Shown here piece by piece: positions 1 through 10,693 of a stretch of 35,727 nt of DNA (the stretch's first letter is position 1; every line of letters begins with the position of its first letter). The stretch is from Pseudovibrio sp. Ad37. GTDB lineage: Bacteria > Pseudomonadota > Alphaproteobacteria > Rhizobiales > Stappiaceae. The stretch lies in contig NZ_LMCF01000064.1 in NCBI RefSeq assembly GCF_001623075.1, positions 1-35,727 on the forward strand, given 5' to 3'. The notes below the pieces were generated by a model that had not been told where the DNA came from, made no database searches, and was given only the letters and a program-made list of their open reading frames with translations. Made by a program: the position numbers and the translations under genes.

Positions 1-70
1 GCCCCATCAGAACTTCAACCTGCCGTAACTTCACAACAATATCTTCAGGTTTGGGGCGCTTGATAGCCAT
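1..70 (-). CDS. IS3-family transposase OrfA, N-terminal 23 residues only
   Basis: The protein starts MAIKRPKPEDIVVKLRQVEV and runs off the left edge. The pattern of a basic start, then P-E-x-I-V-x-K-L-R-Q-V-E-V-L-M-G, is typical of the OrfA helix-turn-helix protein of IS3-family elements, which binds the terminal repeats. In such elements OrfA is joined to the DDE transposase OrfB by programmed frameshifting. A good ribosome binding site (GGAGG, seven bases before ATG) supports the start at 70. Whether the element is intact cannot be judged from this window. Confidence 0.8.
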   Translation of the reverse strand, partial: MAIKRPKPEDIVVKLRQVEVLMG

Positions 71-113
71 CTATGGTCCTCCGGTTTCCTAACTATAGGC
101 GTGGACCACTTCA
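1..113 (-). mobile_element. End of an IS3-family insertion sequence (partial)
   Basis: The minus strand reads TGAAGTGGTCCACGCC from base 113 inward, then a ribosome binding site and a transposase OrfA start. A TG-starting terminus about 40 bases upstream of orfA is the usual layout of IS3-family elements. The rest of the element lies left of the window, so the other terminus and any target duplication cannot be seen. The exact edge at 113 is inferred from the TGA...GTGG terminal pattern, not from a second copy. Confidence 0.7.
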
Positions 114-809
114 AAGGGGGAGGCTCAGAGCCTCTAGAGCCTGTAAATCCTTAGTGTCCGTCTCATTGTTCTCATTGATAAAAAGATTAGCAACGATTGT
201 ACCTGTCAAAGAGGCAAACATACCAACGCCAACGGTCATCAAAAAAGCTGCGATCACGCGACCTACGGGGGAGACAGGAAAGAAATCTCCATAGCCTGCT
301 GTTGTGATGGTAACGAAGGCCCACCAGATAGCATTTCTCAGGGTGAGAATATTTGCGCCTTCTGCGTTTTTCTCTACCTGAAGAACAGCAATTGCGGCAA
401 GGATGACAATCAGGATGGAACTGATGAATACAAGAGTGAGAACGCTGTTTGTTCTCTTATTATAGATGTACCGTACAATGGTATGGGAAGCACGAATTGC
501 GCGAATTATTCTGAAGAGCCTGATTACACGTCCGTATCGTAGAGGGTCTACCAATGGGATGCTCGAAACGAGGTCGATCCAGCCCCATTTCATAAAGTCA
601 ACTTTCCGTTCTGCTTTTATGAAGCGGATAAGAAAATCAATAAAGAAGATTCCGCAAATTGCAGTATCTGCGTAAATCAGAAGGGTAATGGTTTCTGCAT
701 CAAGGTGCATTGCATCCTGGATAAGAAGCGCAGCAATGACATAAATTGAGAGGATGACAATAAACAAATCAAAAAGATGAGGTGCCGTTTGCAAAGAACG
801 TTGGTTCAT
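111..809 (-). CDS. Voltage-gated-type potassium channel (six-helix ion transporter family)
   Basis: A 232-residue inner-membrane ion channel. Hydrophobic helices lie near residues 12-30, 42-62, 78-88 and 122-143, followed by a pore loop and a last helix near 183-208. Residues 91-106 form an S4-like arginine-rich segment (RYGRVIRLFRIIRAIR), pointing to voltage sensing. The selectivity filter is TTAGYGD (169-175); the family norm is TVGYGD, so one position differs. The start is ATG at 809 with only a weak AGG upstream. The stop codon TGA (113-111) coincides with the first three bases of the IS3 end, so the natural C-terminus may have been longer; the pore domain is intact. The natural ligand or gating trigger is unknown. 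Confidence 0.85.
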   Translation of the reverse strand: MNQRSLQTAPHLFDLFIVILSIYVIAALLIQDAMHLDAETITLLIYADTAICGIFFIDFLIRFIKAERKVDFMKWGWIDLVSSIPLVDPLRYGRVIRLFRIIRAIRASHTIVRYIYNKRTNSVLTLVFISSILIVILAAIAVLQVEKNAEGANILTLRNAIWWAFVTITTAGYGDFFPVSPVGRVIAAFLMTVGVGMFASLTGTIVANLFINENNETDTKDLQALEALSLPL

Positions 810-959
810 TACAGAAAATACCTAAAGTTAATTTTGAACGCTATTCCATCGGGATTGAAAAAAACAATCCGATAGATTTGATGCTGATACTTCCTACTCA
901 ACACAATGACTTATGCAATTAATAGTTGCTGGTGTCTACAATGCACTTGCTAGCAAAGA

Positions 960-1811
960 CTACCTGATCTTCCCAGATTTTTGAAAACTGGCAAACTTCT
1001 CGCTGTAGTCTGGATGCCAACGTGAAAGAGCAGGGCGATTTTCGATAATATCGCCAGCTGCCCAGGCAATCCGCAGCTTGTCGGTGTTGGAGTCCACAGC
1101 GTTGTCCGGGCACAGAATGTAAAAGTTACCTTCCGCCATACGCTGAAGGAAGTAGTCGACTGTTTGCTCGCTGGTCCACGCATCCGTAGGCTTCTCTGGA
1201 TACTGGACCATGTTTATGCCCGTGTGAGTAAAGCCCGGTACAAAGAGATGCACTGAGATAGGCGCATTCGCCTCTCTGAGCTCATGGCTGAGTTGCTCAC
1301 TAATGACTTTGATACCTGCCTTGGTCGTGTTGTAGGCAGGATTGCCGGGAGGGGTTGTGATCCCTTGCTTTGAGCCCGTGTTGACCACAACGGCCGATCG
1401 GTTTGCGTCCACCATGCGCGGCAAGAAAGCATGAACGCCGTGGATTACACCAAACAGGTTTACCGAGATGAGCTTCCGCCAATTCTCCATCTCACCCCAG
1501 CTTGAAGATGGAATTTCAATCCCGGCATTGTTCATAAGAACGGCCACATCACCAGCCTCAAAGGCTTTGTCGGCCAACGTTTTCACCTGGTTCTCATCAG
1601 AGACATCCGTAGGAACACCAAACACGCTCGCAGAACTGGAAGCAACCGCGCGAACGTCTTTTACAGCTTGCTCTAGTTGCGGTCCGGGCAGATCTGCCAG
1701 AACCACGCCTAACCCCTGTTGGGCGAACCGAAGGGCAGATGCTTTGCCGACACCACTCGCTGCACCGATAACGACCGCTAAACCACCGAGTTCAAGAGCT
1801 TCTTTAAACAT
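960..1811 (-). CDS. Short-chain dehydrogenase/reductase (SDR)
   Basis: A 283-residue NAD(P)-dependent oxidoreductase of the classical SDR fold. The cofactor loop GAASGVGK is at residues 16-23 and NNAG at 94-97. The catalytic set is Ser147, Tyr160 and Lys164 (YNTTK, the YxxxK motif). An Asp at the end of the second strand (VVLAD, residue 40) favours NAD over NADP. Size and motifs match the family but do not give the substrate. It stands alone between the channel gene and the mutase operon, and the start at 1811 has only a modest GGCGA element upstream. A role with the downstream mutase operon is not shown: more than 300 bases and a hairpin separate them. Confidence 0.88.
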   Translation of the reverse strand: MFKEALELGGLAVVIGAASGVGKASALRFAQQGLGVVLADLPGPQLEQAVKDVRAVASSSASVFGVPTDVSDENQVKTLADKAFEAGDVAVLMNNAGIEIPSSSWGEMENWRKLISVNLFGVIHGVHAFLPRMVDANRSAVVVNTGSKQGITTPPGNPAYNTTKAGIKVISEQLSHELREANAPISVHLFVPGFTHTGINMVQYPEKPTDAWTSEQTVDYFLQRMAEGNFYILCPDNAVDSNTDKLRIAWAAGDIIENRPALSRWHPDYSEKFASFQKSGKIR

Positions 1812-2115
1812 TGTTATTCGCCTGATGACTGGAAGTTCTATTATGGAAGGAGACCTGCTCTTTCTACCCCACCTGTATGAGCTTTATTCATTAAGGGTTC
1901 ATTGCAGCACAGATCGCACGCATCTGAGAGCCAGTCTGTCACGACCATCTGGCGCAGCAGGAGATATCTAATCTTGGTGGAGGTGTTCGGGTAAAGCTGA
2001 CTTGCCATCCGCCGATATAGTCCAGCGAAGGTAAAGAGCATGAAGGCGAGAACAAAAGTCTCGCCTTCATGCTGGGTTAAAAGCAGTCCTCAACTAAGGA
2101 AGTGCCGATCGGTTA
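1812..2115. other. Non-coding gap between SDR and mutB
   Basis: About 300 bases without a convincing gene. It should contain the SDR promoter and does contain the hairpin at 2038-2072 downstream of mutB. The short open frames here lack ribosome binding sites and recognisable products. Confidence 0.6.
2038..2072 (-). terminator. Hairpin downstream of mutB, probable terminator
   Basis: A perfect 14-base inverted repeat (GCATGAAGGCGAGA and its complement) with a seven-base loop lies about 45 bases past the mutB stop. On the minus strand the 3' side reads TGCTCTTTACC, so the U-run is poor. It may act as an attenuating or 3'-protecting hairpin more than a strong intrinsic terminator. Confidence 0.6.
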
Positions 2116-4280
<2,165 letters not shown>

Positions 4281-4281
<1 letters not shown>

Positions 4282-6281
4282 CAAATTGCCTCCACTTCAT
4301 CAGCCAGCGAAACGCCAACCACTTCAAAACATGTCTTCAGTTCAGCAAGCATATCACAGCCTTGGTATATGGTCCCATCAAGGCCATTCTCGGTCAGTTC
4401 AGGAAGAAGGTCCTTCGGACGCCCGGCCAGCGTAATGCGTTTCGCCCCAGCTGCTTTCAGTTGTTTCAAAACGGCCACAGCCTGCTCTTCATAAACCTTG
4501 TCAGAGGAGCACAAACACACAACCTTGACATCGCTGATGCGGAAACAGGAGATCATGTCATCAAGGCTGTCAAATTGCTTGCCACCACCACTGACAAACC
4601 CGCCAGTTGCATAAAAGTTGCTGGCAAACGTTGCGCGGGCTGTATGCTGAGCAACCGGCCCAAGCGTTGCCAAAAAGACTTTCGGCGGGTTGCCCTGAGT
4701 TTCCTGGAAGGCCTCGGCTTTGTCGCGGAGACTCTCAAATGGTGCAGCCAGACGAGACAGCTTCAGAGCCTGACAATCATTATCGCCCAGTTGTTTACGG
4801 CTGGCCTGAATGTCAACAAGACCAGCGCCCTCGGTCAGGGCTTTGGCAACAGCCTCAATCAACTGCCCGTCTGCGCTTGGCTCTGGCAAATCCATGCGTG
4901 TTGCAATCTCACCAATCTGGTCAGCATCTGCTTTCAGCACGTCAACATCAAGCTCGCCCAGATTCGGGAAAGCGCTTGTGCCAGTCAGTGGATGACGACC
5001 CGTCGCGACCAACTTGTCCTCTTCACGTCTGGCCGTCGTAACATCAGAATAGATCACGCCAGACGCCAGTGCTCCAAGCACGCCGCCTTCCTTCTCTATC
5101 TTCTGGAAGTACAACCATGCCGCATTGGCAAGGTCCTCAGTGCGTTCTTCAACCAAACCACTCCCGGCTGCAGGATCACTGACCTGCGCCAGATTGCTTT
5201 CTTCAATTAAAATAAGCTGGGTGTTTCGGGCTATGCGCCGCGCAAATGCATTCGGCAAACCAAGAGGGCTTGTGAAGGGAAGAACGCTCACACTGTCAGC
5301 ACCACCAATCCCGGCTGCAAATGCAGCAACTGTGGTGCGCAGCATATTTACCCAAGGATCGCGCTTGGTCATCATACGCCAGCAGGTTTCCATATGAAGA
5401 TGGAGCGGCAGGGATGGCAACTGAGCAGCATTTAGCAAACGAGACCAGAGCTGGCGCATCGCACGCGCTTTGATGATGGTGCCGAACTGGTCAGCACTCG
5501 CACTTAGGCAGGCCGATACATGTCTTGGAAGATCCTCGGCAGACACACCGCCTTTTTCCAGCGTGCGCATATAATAGAGCAGGCTGGACAGGACGAGGCC
5601 GAGCTCTTGAACGCTGTTAGCGCCTGCATCGTGGTAGCAACGCCCATCGCTACGCAAAAGGCTGCCCTGAAGGCCGTTGTTGCGGGCGTATCCCGCAAGA
5701 TCCTGAGCACGCAGTTCAAGCCGCTCAAAGGAATTACGAACCCGCCCGGAGTTGACAAACACACTCAACGGATCGGAGATACCATGAACCGTCAGCTGGT
5801 TTGGCTCGATACCCAGACGCTTGCAGGCTTCAATGAGAAGCGCAAGTGTTGCGCTGCCCTCATAGCCACATTCAAGGCGAAAATCGATCAGGTCAGGTTG
5901 TACACCGTCAAGGAGGCTCAGCATATCGTCTATACGCTGAACACTCAGCCCACCACTCAGAACACGTGGGGAGGCGGGAAGAACCAGCTCAATGCTGTCA
6001 GCGCCTCCTTCAAGGTCTTCGAGCATCTGGGCGTTGGCCTCGGAAATGATGGGATGATCACTTCGCTGAACGATCTTCCAAGGGTGAGAGCACTCCCTCA
6101 ATTGCAATGGAGCACTGTCCGTGCGCCCTTGGTATAATGGCTTGTTCTCAAGGCCACCGGCAATTGGTGTGTTTAAGGCATCCAGTGCCGCGCCTTTGAG
6201 GGCACGCAGAGCAGATGCTTCCCAGTCGCTGTGCGTCGCTTCTAGGAAATTGCTTGGAAAATCAATGTTTTGCATGTCCAT
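4281..6281 (-). CDS. mutA: Methylmalonyl-CoA mutase, small subunit
   Basis: The 666-residue partner of MutB in the heterodimeric mutase. It keeps the mutase barrel (for example [18 protein letters not shown] and DPAAGSG) but is degenerate. In the C-terminal Rossmann-like domain the cobalt-binding DxHxxG is absent; the matching place reads [15 protein letters not shown]. That is normal for MutA, which is structural and does not bind B12. The start at 6281 has AAGGA six bases upstream; the ATG two codons later is possible. It is the first gene of a two-gene operon, and mutB follows with a one-base overlap. The promoter should lie in the long non-coding region on its right. Confidence 0.95.
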
Positions 6282-7022
6282 CCCATGTCCTTCTGATAAC
6301 TTTATACGAAGGAACCTTTGATGGTTTCAAGCTATGCGTTAGGACGAGATTGGAAAACAACTGCCTCAAACACTGCGTAAATTGCAGAACTACTGATGTG
6401 ACAATGGTTAGATAGTTTTCGCATTAGCTTAATTTATCCTAAACTTGTCGCAATTGACCCTAGGGCATGTAACGCTGTTACTATTGCCGAGAGCTAAGCA
6501 GTAGTTTCGTACTCTTACTATAGATATTTCGGAGTTTCTGCGAAATAGCTCCTAGTTAAACTGTTGGGGTAATGAGTTTCTGGGGCAACAGTGGGGCCAC
6601 TATTTACAAGTACTCTGAATACTTGGAGGTCAGTTGATCTACCTCCGAAAATGAGAATGACGGTATTGCCGAGATTGCTGTAATAACAAGTGGTCTAAGA
6701 GTAATGCAAAATACAAGAGATGGTTACATCTTGTAGAAGCGAGGCAACTCAAAGAATTGCCAGCAAACTACAAAATACAGCGATTAACAGGCGTGCAATT
6801 TATTTTCTGAGCATGAGATACGGCAACTGTCATAACTCCGCGATGATGCAGTCCTGCGCTGAATAACCATTCAAAATGAAGAGTTTTCGAATTTACCTGC
6901 GCAAACCATCGGTTTGCGAAAGTTAGTTGGCATGCCTTCGGTATGTCAGGTGGGCAAGTGCGTCTTCAATCCAGCAGCACACGAGCGAGTGCCGAGCGGA
7001 TAGAAACGGGAAGGCAGGGCAA
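6282..7022. other. 740-base non-coding region between divergent mutA and the LuxR-type gene
   Basis: I see no convincing coding frame on either strand. It must hold the promoters of mutA (leftward) and of the luxR-type gene (rightward). It contains several short inverted repeats: CTGTTG/CAACAG at 6561-6591, AGTGG-GG-CCACT at 6590-6601, GGAGGT/ACCTCC at 6625-6646, and two hairpins just before luxR. Space is ample for a small RNA, but no clear promoter-terminator pair is seen. No cobalamin riboswitch box was recognised. Confidence 0.6.
6900..6946 (+). promoter_or_regulatory. Two short hairpins in the leader of the LuxR-type gene
   Basis: The first is a perfect palindrome, CGCAAACC-ATC-GGTTTGCG (6900-6918). 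The second is a short stem around CATGCC-TTC-GGTATG (6932-6946, one G-T pair). They lie 75-125 bases before the ATG. The 19-base palindrome could be an operator for a dimeric regulator or an RNA hairpin; the sequence alone does not decide. Confidence 0.4.
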
Positions 7023-7724
7023 ATGAACGATACTTCAGATATCGAAGCAAAGGTAAAAGCGATTTCAGAAGCACGGGCAGCGAAACCGGTTCTGGATATT
7101 GTGGAGTCCTATTTAAGGCGATTGGGTGCGTCCCATATCCTGATCACAGGTCTACCTATGCCAAACAGAACAATTGACAGTTTGGTTCATAGGTTTAGGT
7201 GGCCTGATGAAAGAAACGGCGGAGTCGAGCGGACAACGCTGAGTGCTGGTGACAGTGCGTTGATGTTGGGATTATCCGGCAATCGCCCGGTGGTCTGGTC
7301 CGTATCCAGCACGGACACTGGCAACTCCGAGCTCTTTGCAGCAATTGGTGAAGGTGCACGGGTCATGGTGATCCCGGTAGATGCTCTTCATCCGTTCCAG
7401 GCAATGGTGGTTGGTGCAGGGCATCAGATCGCCGCTGAACCTTATGATCTGGCATCGCTGGAAATTGTATGCTCGGCAGCATTCCGGCGCTTGTTTGAGC
7501 TGGGCGTGATCTCTGATCAAAGACCGGGAGATTTGTCAGCACGTGAACGTCGTGTTCTGGAACTGACCGCGCTGGGCAAGACGGCCCATGAGATTGCGGA
7601 ACTTCTGGAGATTTCACAAAGAACGGTTCATGCACACCTGCAAAACGCAAGTGCCAAGCTCAATGCATCAAATAAGACCCACACTGTGGTTGAAGCATTG
7701 CGCTACGGACAGATCAAAATCTGA
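7023..7724 (+). CDS. LuxR-family transcriptional regulator (orphan, no synthase nearby)
   Basis: A 233-residue cytoplasmic DNA-binding protein. Residues 1-165 form an N-terminal sensory region that resembles autoinducer-binding domains in length and layout. Residues 170-230 are a LuxR/FixJ-type helix-turn-helix (LSARERRVLELTALGKTAHE, then SQRTVHAHLQNASAKL). The canonical acyl-homoserine-lactone contact pattern (W...Y...DP...W) is not evident: only one tryptophan (W60) and no Asp-Pro pair sit in the expected area. No luxI gene lies within the window, so I treat it as a solo whose ligand is unknown. The ATG at 7023 is preferred (GGGAAGGCAGGG upstream) over a TTG 96 bases earlier. A terminator-like hairpin follows. 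Confidence 0.85.
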   Translation: MNDTSDIEAKVKAISEARAAKPVLDIVESYLRRLGASHILITGLPMPNRTIDSLVHRFRWPDERNGGVERTTLSAGDSALMLGLSGNRPVVWSVSSTDTGNSELFAAIGEGARVMVIPVDALHPFQAMVVGAGHQIAAEPYDLASLEIVCSAAFRRLFELGVISDQRPGDLSARERRVLELTALGKTAHEIAELLEISQRTVHAHLQNASAKLNASNKTHTVVEALRYGQIKI

Positions 7725-7749
7725 CTAAAACGTTCTCTCAGTACTGGTG

Positions 7750-7783
7750 AAAAGCAGGCTCATTTTAAATGCGTCTGCTTTTT
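7750..7783 (+). terminator. Probable terminator after the LuxR-type gene
   Basis: AAAAGCAG (7750-7757) pairs with CTGCTTTT (7775-7782), ending in a T-run, 25 bases past the stop. The inner CATTT-T-AAATG can extend the fold. Position and U-tract fit an intrinsic terminator. Confidence 0.65.
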
Positions 7784-7844
7784 GCGTGAGCGGATTATTT
7801 GGAGAGGCGCTGACCTGAGTTACACCACGAAAGTCTCAAGGCAT

Positions 7845-8234
7845 CTATGTTATTTCTGCAAGTCCGGGTACACGAGCAACGATTTCATCTGTCATTTCTG
7901 GACCGACTTTTTCGCGAGTATATTGAACGGTTTCTTTCGCAACCTGCTGAATTTCTTCAACCGAGAGCCCAAGACTGGTCATCTCATTCAAGGCAGCCAA
8001 TACGCCAACACTGGCATTCATTTTACTGGCAAGACCGCCCAGAAGCCCCTTGTTCTCAGTGGTTTCATCAATAGCAAGAAACCCCTCGGCAGCAGGGAAG
8101 GCCTCCAGCAAAGCTTCGACTTCTTCTTTACTGCTGTTTTTGGCAATGAAGTTCAGCATGATCCCAACAGCAGGTTGAGCCTTTGCAGGATCCAGCCCGG
8201 TTCTTTCGGTAATGCGATCAACAAGTACGTGCAT
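7845..8234 (-). CDS. Small conserved protein, DUF2267/DUF2780-like
   Basis: A 129-residue, probably soluble and largely helical protein. It starts MHVLVDRITERTGLDPAKAQ and ends with VPGLAEIT. The repeated pattern of an N-terminal helix pair, a Gly/Leu-rich middle (KGLLGGLASKM) and a closing E-I-V-A-x-V-P-G-L resembles small DUF2267- or DUF2780-type proteins common in alphaproteobacteria. I know no established function. The ATG at 8234 is chosen because ACAGGAGA sits five bases upstream; a longer frame starting at 8315 has no such site and an unrelated N-terminus. It converges with the LuxR-type gene on its left. Confidence 0.7.
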   Translation of the reverse strand: MHVLVDRITERTGLDPAKAQPAVGIMLNFIAKNSSKEEVEALLEAFPAAEGFLAIDETTENKGLLGGLASKMNASVGVLAALNEMTSLGLSVEEIQQVAKETVQYTREKVGPEMTDEIVARVPGLAEIT

Positions 8235-8613
8235 TGTAATCTCCTGTCCCCTAATGAATCTAATATAGTGATCATCGGGCGCAATGTTAGAGACAACGGA
8301 ACAGGCGCAGGGCAACTCTGTGTTACCATCCCTTAAAAATCAGGCCTGGTCTCGTGTGTTTCCTTCAAATTCCGCATCGCATGGCCTCTTATGTGCCTTC
8401 GTTGTACAAAGTATCGCTCACGCACCTTAAAAGAGTTTAACCGACCTGTTTAAACAGTGCATCGGAATTACAAGTGGTTACCAAGGCAAAGCCGTAGCTT
8501 TGACTTCGAAAATTATGTTAGAGCTTCTAACAGCCTCATATCTACGCAGTGACCTGCGTCCTATCCCATCCTACAGGTGATAAACACGAGCCTGCACTAC
8601 AAAGGAATGAACC
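8235..8613. other. Intergenic region between divergent DUF2267-like and dipeptidase genes
   Basis: About 380 bases holding the two divergent promoters. A near-palindrome GTTTAA-N9-TTAAAC occurs at 8435-8455. I see no gene and no clear terminator. Confidence 0.55.
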
Positions 8614-10002
8614 ATGTCGAATCTCGACAAAGTCCTTGATCGTATTGACCAAAATCTGGATCAAAGTCTCGATCGGTTGTTTGACCTCCTGCGCATCAAA
8701 AGCATTTCTACGGACCCTGAATATAAGGGTGATTGCCGTGAAGCAGCGGAGTGGATGGCTAGAGAACTGACAGCAATTGGCATTCCTTCAGAGATCAGAG
8801 ACACCACTGGCCACCCAATGGTTGTTGGTCATCGTGTTGCTGATGGAAAGCCGGGTCCACACGTTCTGTTTTATGGTCACTACGACGTGCAGCCAGTTGA
8901 TCCGATTGAACTTTGGAATGCTGATCCGTTTGACCCGCAGGTTGTTACCCGTGAAGACGGCTCCAAAATGATCGTTGCACGTGGTGCAAACGATGACAAA
9001 GGCCAGTTGATGACCTTTGTTGAAGCTGTCCGTGCCTGGGTTGAAGAATCTGGTGATGTTCCGATCAATATCTCCGTGCTGTTGGAAGGTGAAGAAGAAA
9101 GCGGGTCTCCGTCTCTTCAACCGTTCCTGGATGCAAACAAAGAAGAACTGTCTAAGGATCTGGCACTCGTCTGCGATACATCCATGTGGGACAAAGACAC
9201 CCCTGCAATTTCCGTCATGCTGCGTGGTTTGGTTGGTGAAGAAATCACTCTGAAAGGCCCAAGCAAAGACCTTCATTCCGGCATGTATGGAGGGGCAGCT
9301 CGTAATCCGCTTCACGTTCTTTCTGATATGGTCGCTAGTCTGCGTGACGAAAACGGGCGCATCACGCTTCCTGGCTTCTACGATGGCGTTTTGGAACTGC
9401 CAGAAGATGTCAAGAAAATGTGGGATAATCTCGGCTTTTCTACTGAGGAGTTTCTTGGTGGCATCGGCCTCAAAGATCTTGGGGGCGAGAAAGATCGCTC
9501 TGGTCTGGAGCAGATCTGGGCACGCCCAACCTGTGAAGTAAACGGCTTGTGGGGTGGGTATACCGGTGCGGGCTTCAAAACAGTTATCCCTGCAGAAGCA
9601 CATGCAAAAATCTCCTTCCGTCTGGTGGGCGATCAGGATCCTGAGAAAATCAGAGAAGCATTCCACTCTTACCTCAAGTCCAAAACGCCAGCTGACTTTG
9701 AGTTGGAACTGCATCCTCATGGTGGCGATCGTGCGCTGCGCATGGACTTTGATGCACCAGCCCTGGCCAAAGGCCGCGCTGCGCTCACTGCTGAGTGGGA
9801 CAAGCCAGCGGCTTTGGTTGGCTGCGGTGGTTCCATTCCGATTGTTGGCAGCTTCAAGCGTACACTCGACATGGACAGCCTGCTGATCGGCTTCGGTCTG
9901 GATGAAGACCAGATCCATTCACCAAACGAAAAGTACGAGCTGAAGAGCTTCCACAAAGGCATCCGTTCCTGGGCGCGTGTTCTGGAAGAGCTGGCGAAGT
10001 AA
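8614..10002 (+). CDS. M20-family dipeptidase / metallopeptidase
   Basis: A 462-residue zinc-dependent peptidase acting on dipeptides or related amides in the cytoplasm. Metal-site motifs are in order: GHYDVQP (His89, Asp91), ARGANDDKGQ (bridging Asp near 127) and LLEGEEESGS (catalytic and metal-binding acidic residues near 158-162). A lid/dimerisation domain follows in the middle, and GCGGSIPIV with IHSPNEKYEL near the end supplies the last ligands. Length and order match M20 enzymes annotated as peptidase T-like or carnosinase-like dipeptidases. The start is supported by AAGGA upstream. It is monocistronic or loosely linked to the LOG gene about 100 bases downstream. The exact substrate is not deducible. 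Confidence 0.92.
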   Translation: MSNLDKVLDRIDQNLDQSLDRLFDLLRIKSISTDPEYKGDCREAAEWMARELTAIGIPSEIRDTTGHPMVVGHRVADGKPGPHVLFYGHYDVQPVDPIELWNADPFDPQVVTREDGSKMIVARGANDDKGQLMTFVEAVRAWVEESGDVPINISVLLEGEEESGSPSLQPFLDANKEELSKDLALVCDTSMWDKDTPAISVMLRGLVGEEITLKGPSKDLHSGMYGGAARNPLHVLSDMVASLRDENGRITLPGFYDGVLELPEDVKKMWDNLGFSTEEFLGGIGLKDLGGEKDRSGLEQIWARPTCEVNGLWGGYTGAGFKTVIPAEAHAKISFRLVGDQDPEKIREAFHSYLKSKTPADFELELHPHGGDRALRMDFDAPALAKGRAALTAEWDKPAALVGCGGSIPIVGSFKRTLDMDSLLIGFGLDEDQIHSPNEKYELKSFHKGIRSWARVLEELAK

Positions 10003-10019
10003 TCAGCCATTGAAAATTT

Positions 10020-10049
10020 CTGGCTCTGGACTGTTTAGTTTAGAGCCAG
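10020..10049 (+). terminator. Hairpin after the dipeptidase gene
   Basis: CTGGCTCT (10020-10027) pairs with AGAGCCAG (10042-10049), 18 bases past the stop. The stem is good but the following CATCTTTGAATTG gives only a weak U-tract, so termination is uncertain. Confidence 0.45.
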
Positions 10050-10099
10050 CATCTTTGAATTGAAGTTGTATTTTGGGCTTAGCCGACTGGAGAATTGAA

Positions 10100-10681
10100 A
10101 TGGCATCTATCTGCGTGTTTTGCGGATCATCAATCGGGAAACGTCCGGAATATGAAGCTGCTGCCCGCGTTTTGGGCACCGAAATTGCAAAGCGCGGCAA
10201 TCGCCTCGTTTATGGTGGTGCTGAAGTTGGATTGATGGGTGTCGTTGCAAATGCAGCGTTGGAAGCCGGTGGCGAAGTCGTTGGTGTCTTGCCAGAAGCA
10301 CTTGCAGCAAAAGAACTGGCACACAGATCTCTGACGGATCTCCACATTGTCGGCTCTATGCACGAGCGTAAAGCGATGATGGCTGATCTGTCTGATGCGT
10401 TTGTGGCACTGCCAGGCGGCATAGGCACCATGGAAGAGCTCTTTGAGGTTTGGACATGGGGACAGCTCGGCTACCACAACAAGCCATGCGGTCTATACAA
10501 CGCAAACGGTTTTTACGGGCGCATGCTGGCATTTCTGGACTTCATGGAAGAAGAAGCGTTCATGAAGAAAACACACCGTGAGATGCTGTTGGTTGGTGAG
10601 AATCCGACCCAGCTGCTGGATCAAATTGAAAACTATCAGGCGCCGATCGGCCATAAGTGGATCACGCGCGCTGAAACTTGA
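10100..10681 (+). CDS. LOG-family protein (nucleoside 5'-monophosphate phosphoribohydrolase)
   Basis: A 193-residue Rossmann-like protein of the LOG/YgdH family (TIGR00730 type). It carries the signature PGGIGTMEE (105-113), the GS motif near the start (CVFCGSSIGKRPEY) and MHERKAMM (87-94). Family members release the base from nucleoside monophosphates; plant and some bacterial members activate cytokinins. Many bacterial members are annotated as lysine decarboxylase, which is not supported. I start at ATG 10100 (MASICVFCGS), where the family N-terminus begins; the open frame extends upstream but without family sequence. The transport gene downstream is convergent. Confidence 0.9.
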   Translation: MASICVFCGSSIGKRPEYEAAARVLGTEIAKRGNRLVYGGAEVGLMGVVANAALEAGGEVVGVLPEALAAKELAHRSLTDLHIVGSMHERKAMMADLSDAFVALPGGIGTMEELFEVWTWGQLGYHNKPCGLYNANGFYGRMLAFLDFMEEEAFMKKTHREMLLVGENPTQLLDQIENYQAPIGHKWITRAET

Positions 10682-10693
10682 TGGTTTGACACT

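Noticed and set aside
6590-6601. A cobalamin riboswitch ahead of mutA
   Set aside because: A GCCACT-like string exists, but no B12 box or the expected fold was found, and the mutase itself is not normally under such control.
8427-8455. A CtrA-type binding site upstream of the dipeptidase gene
   Set aside because: TTAA half-sites are present but spaced six and nine bases apart; the consensus needs seven. The match is too loose in AT-rich DNA.
10100-10681. Lysine decarboxylase
   Set aside because: This is an old label for LOG-family proteins. The PGGxGTxxE motif and size identify a nucleotide phosphoribohydrolase; no PLP-lysine signature is present.
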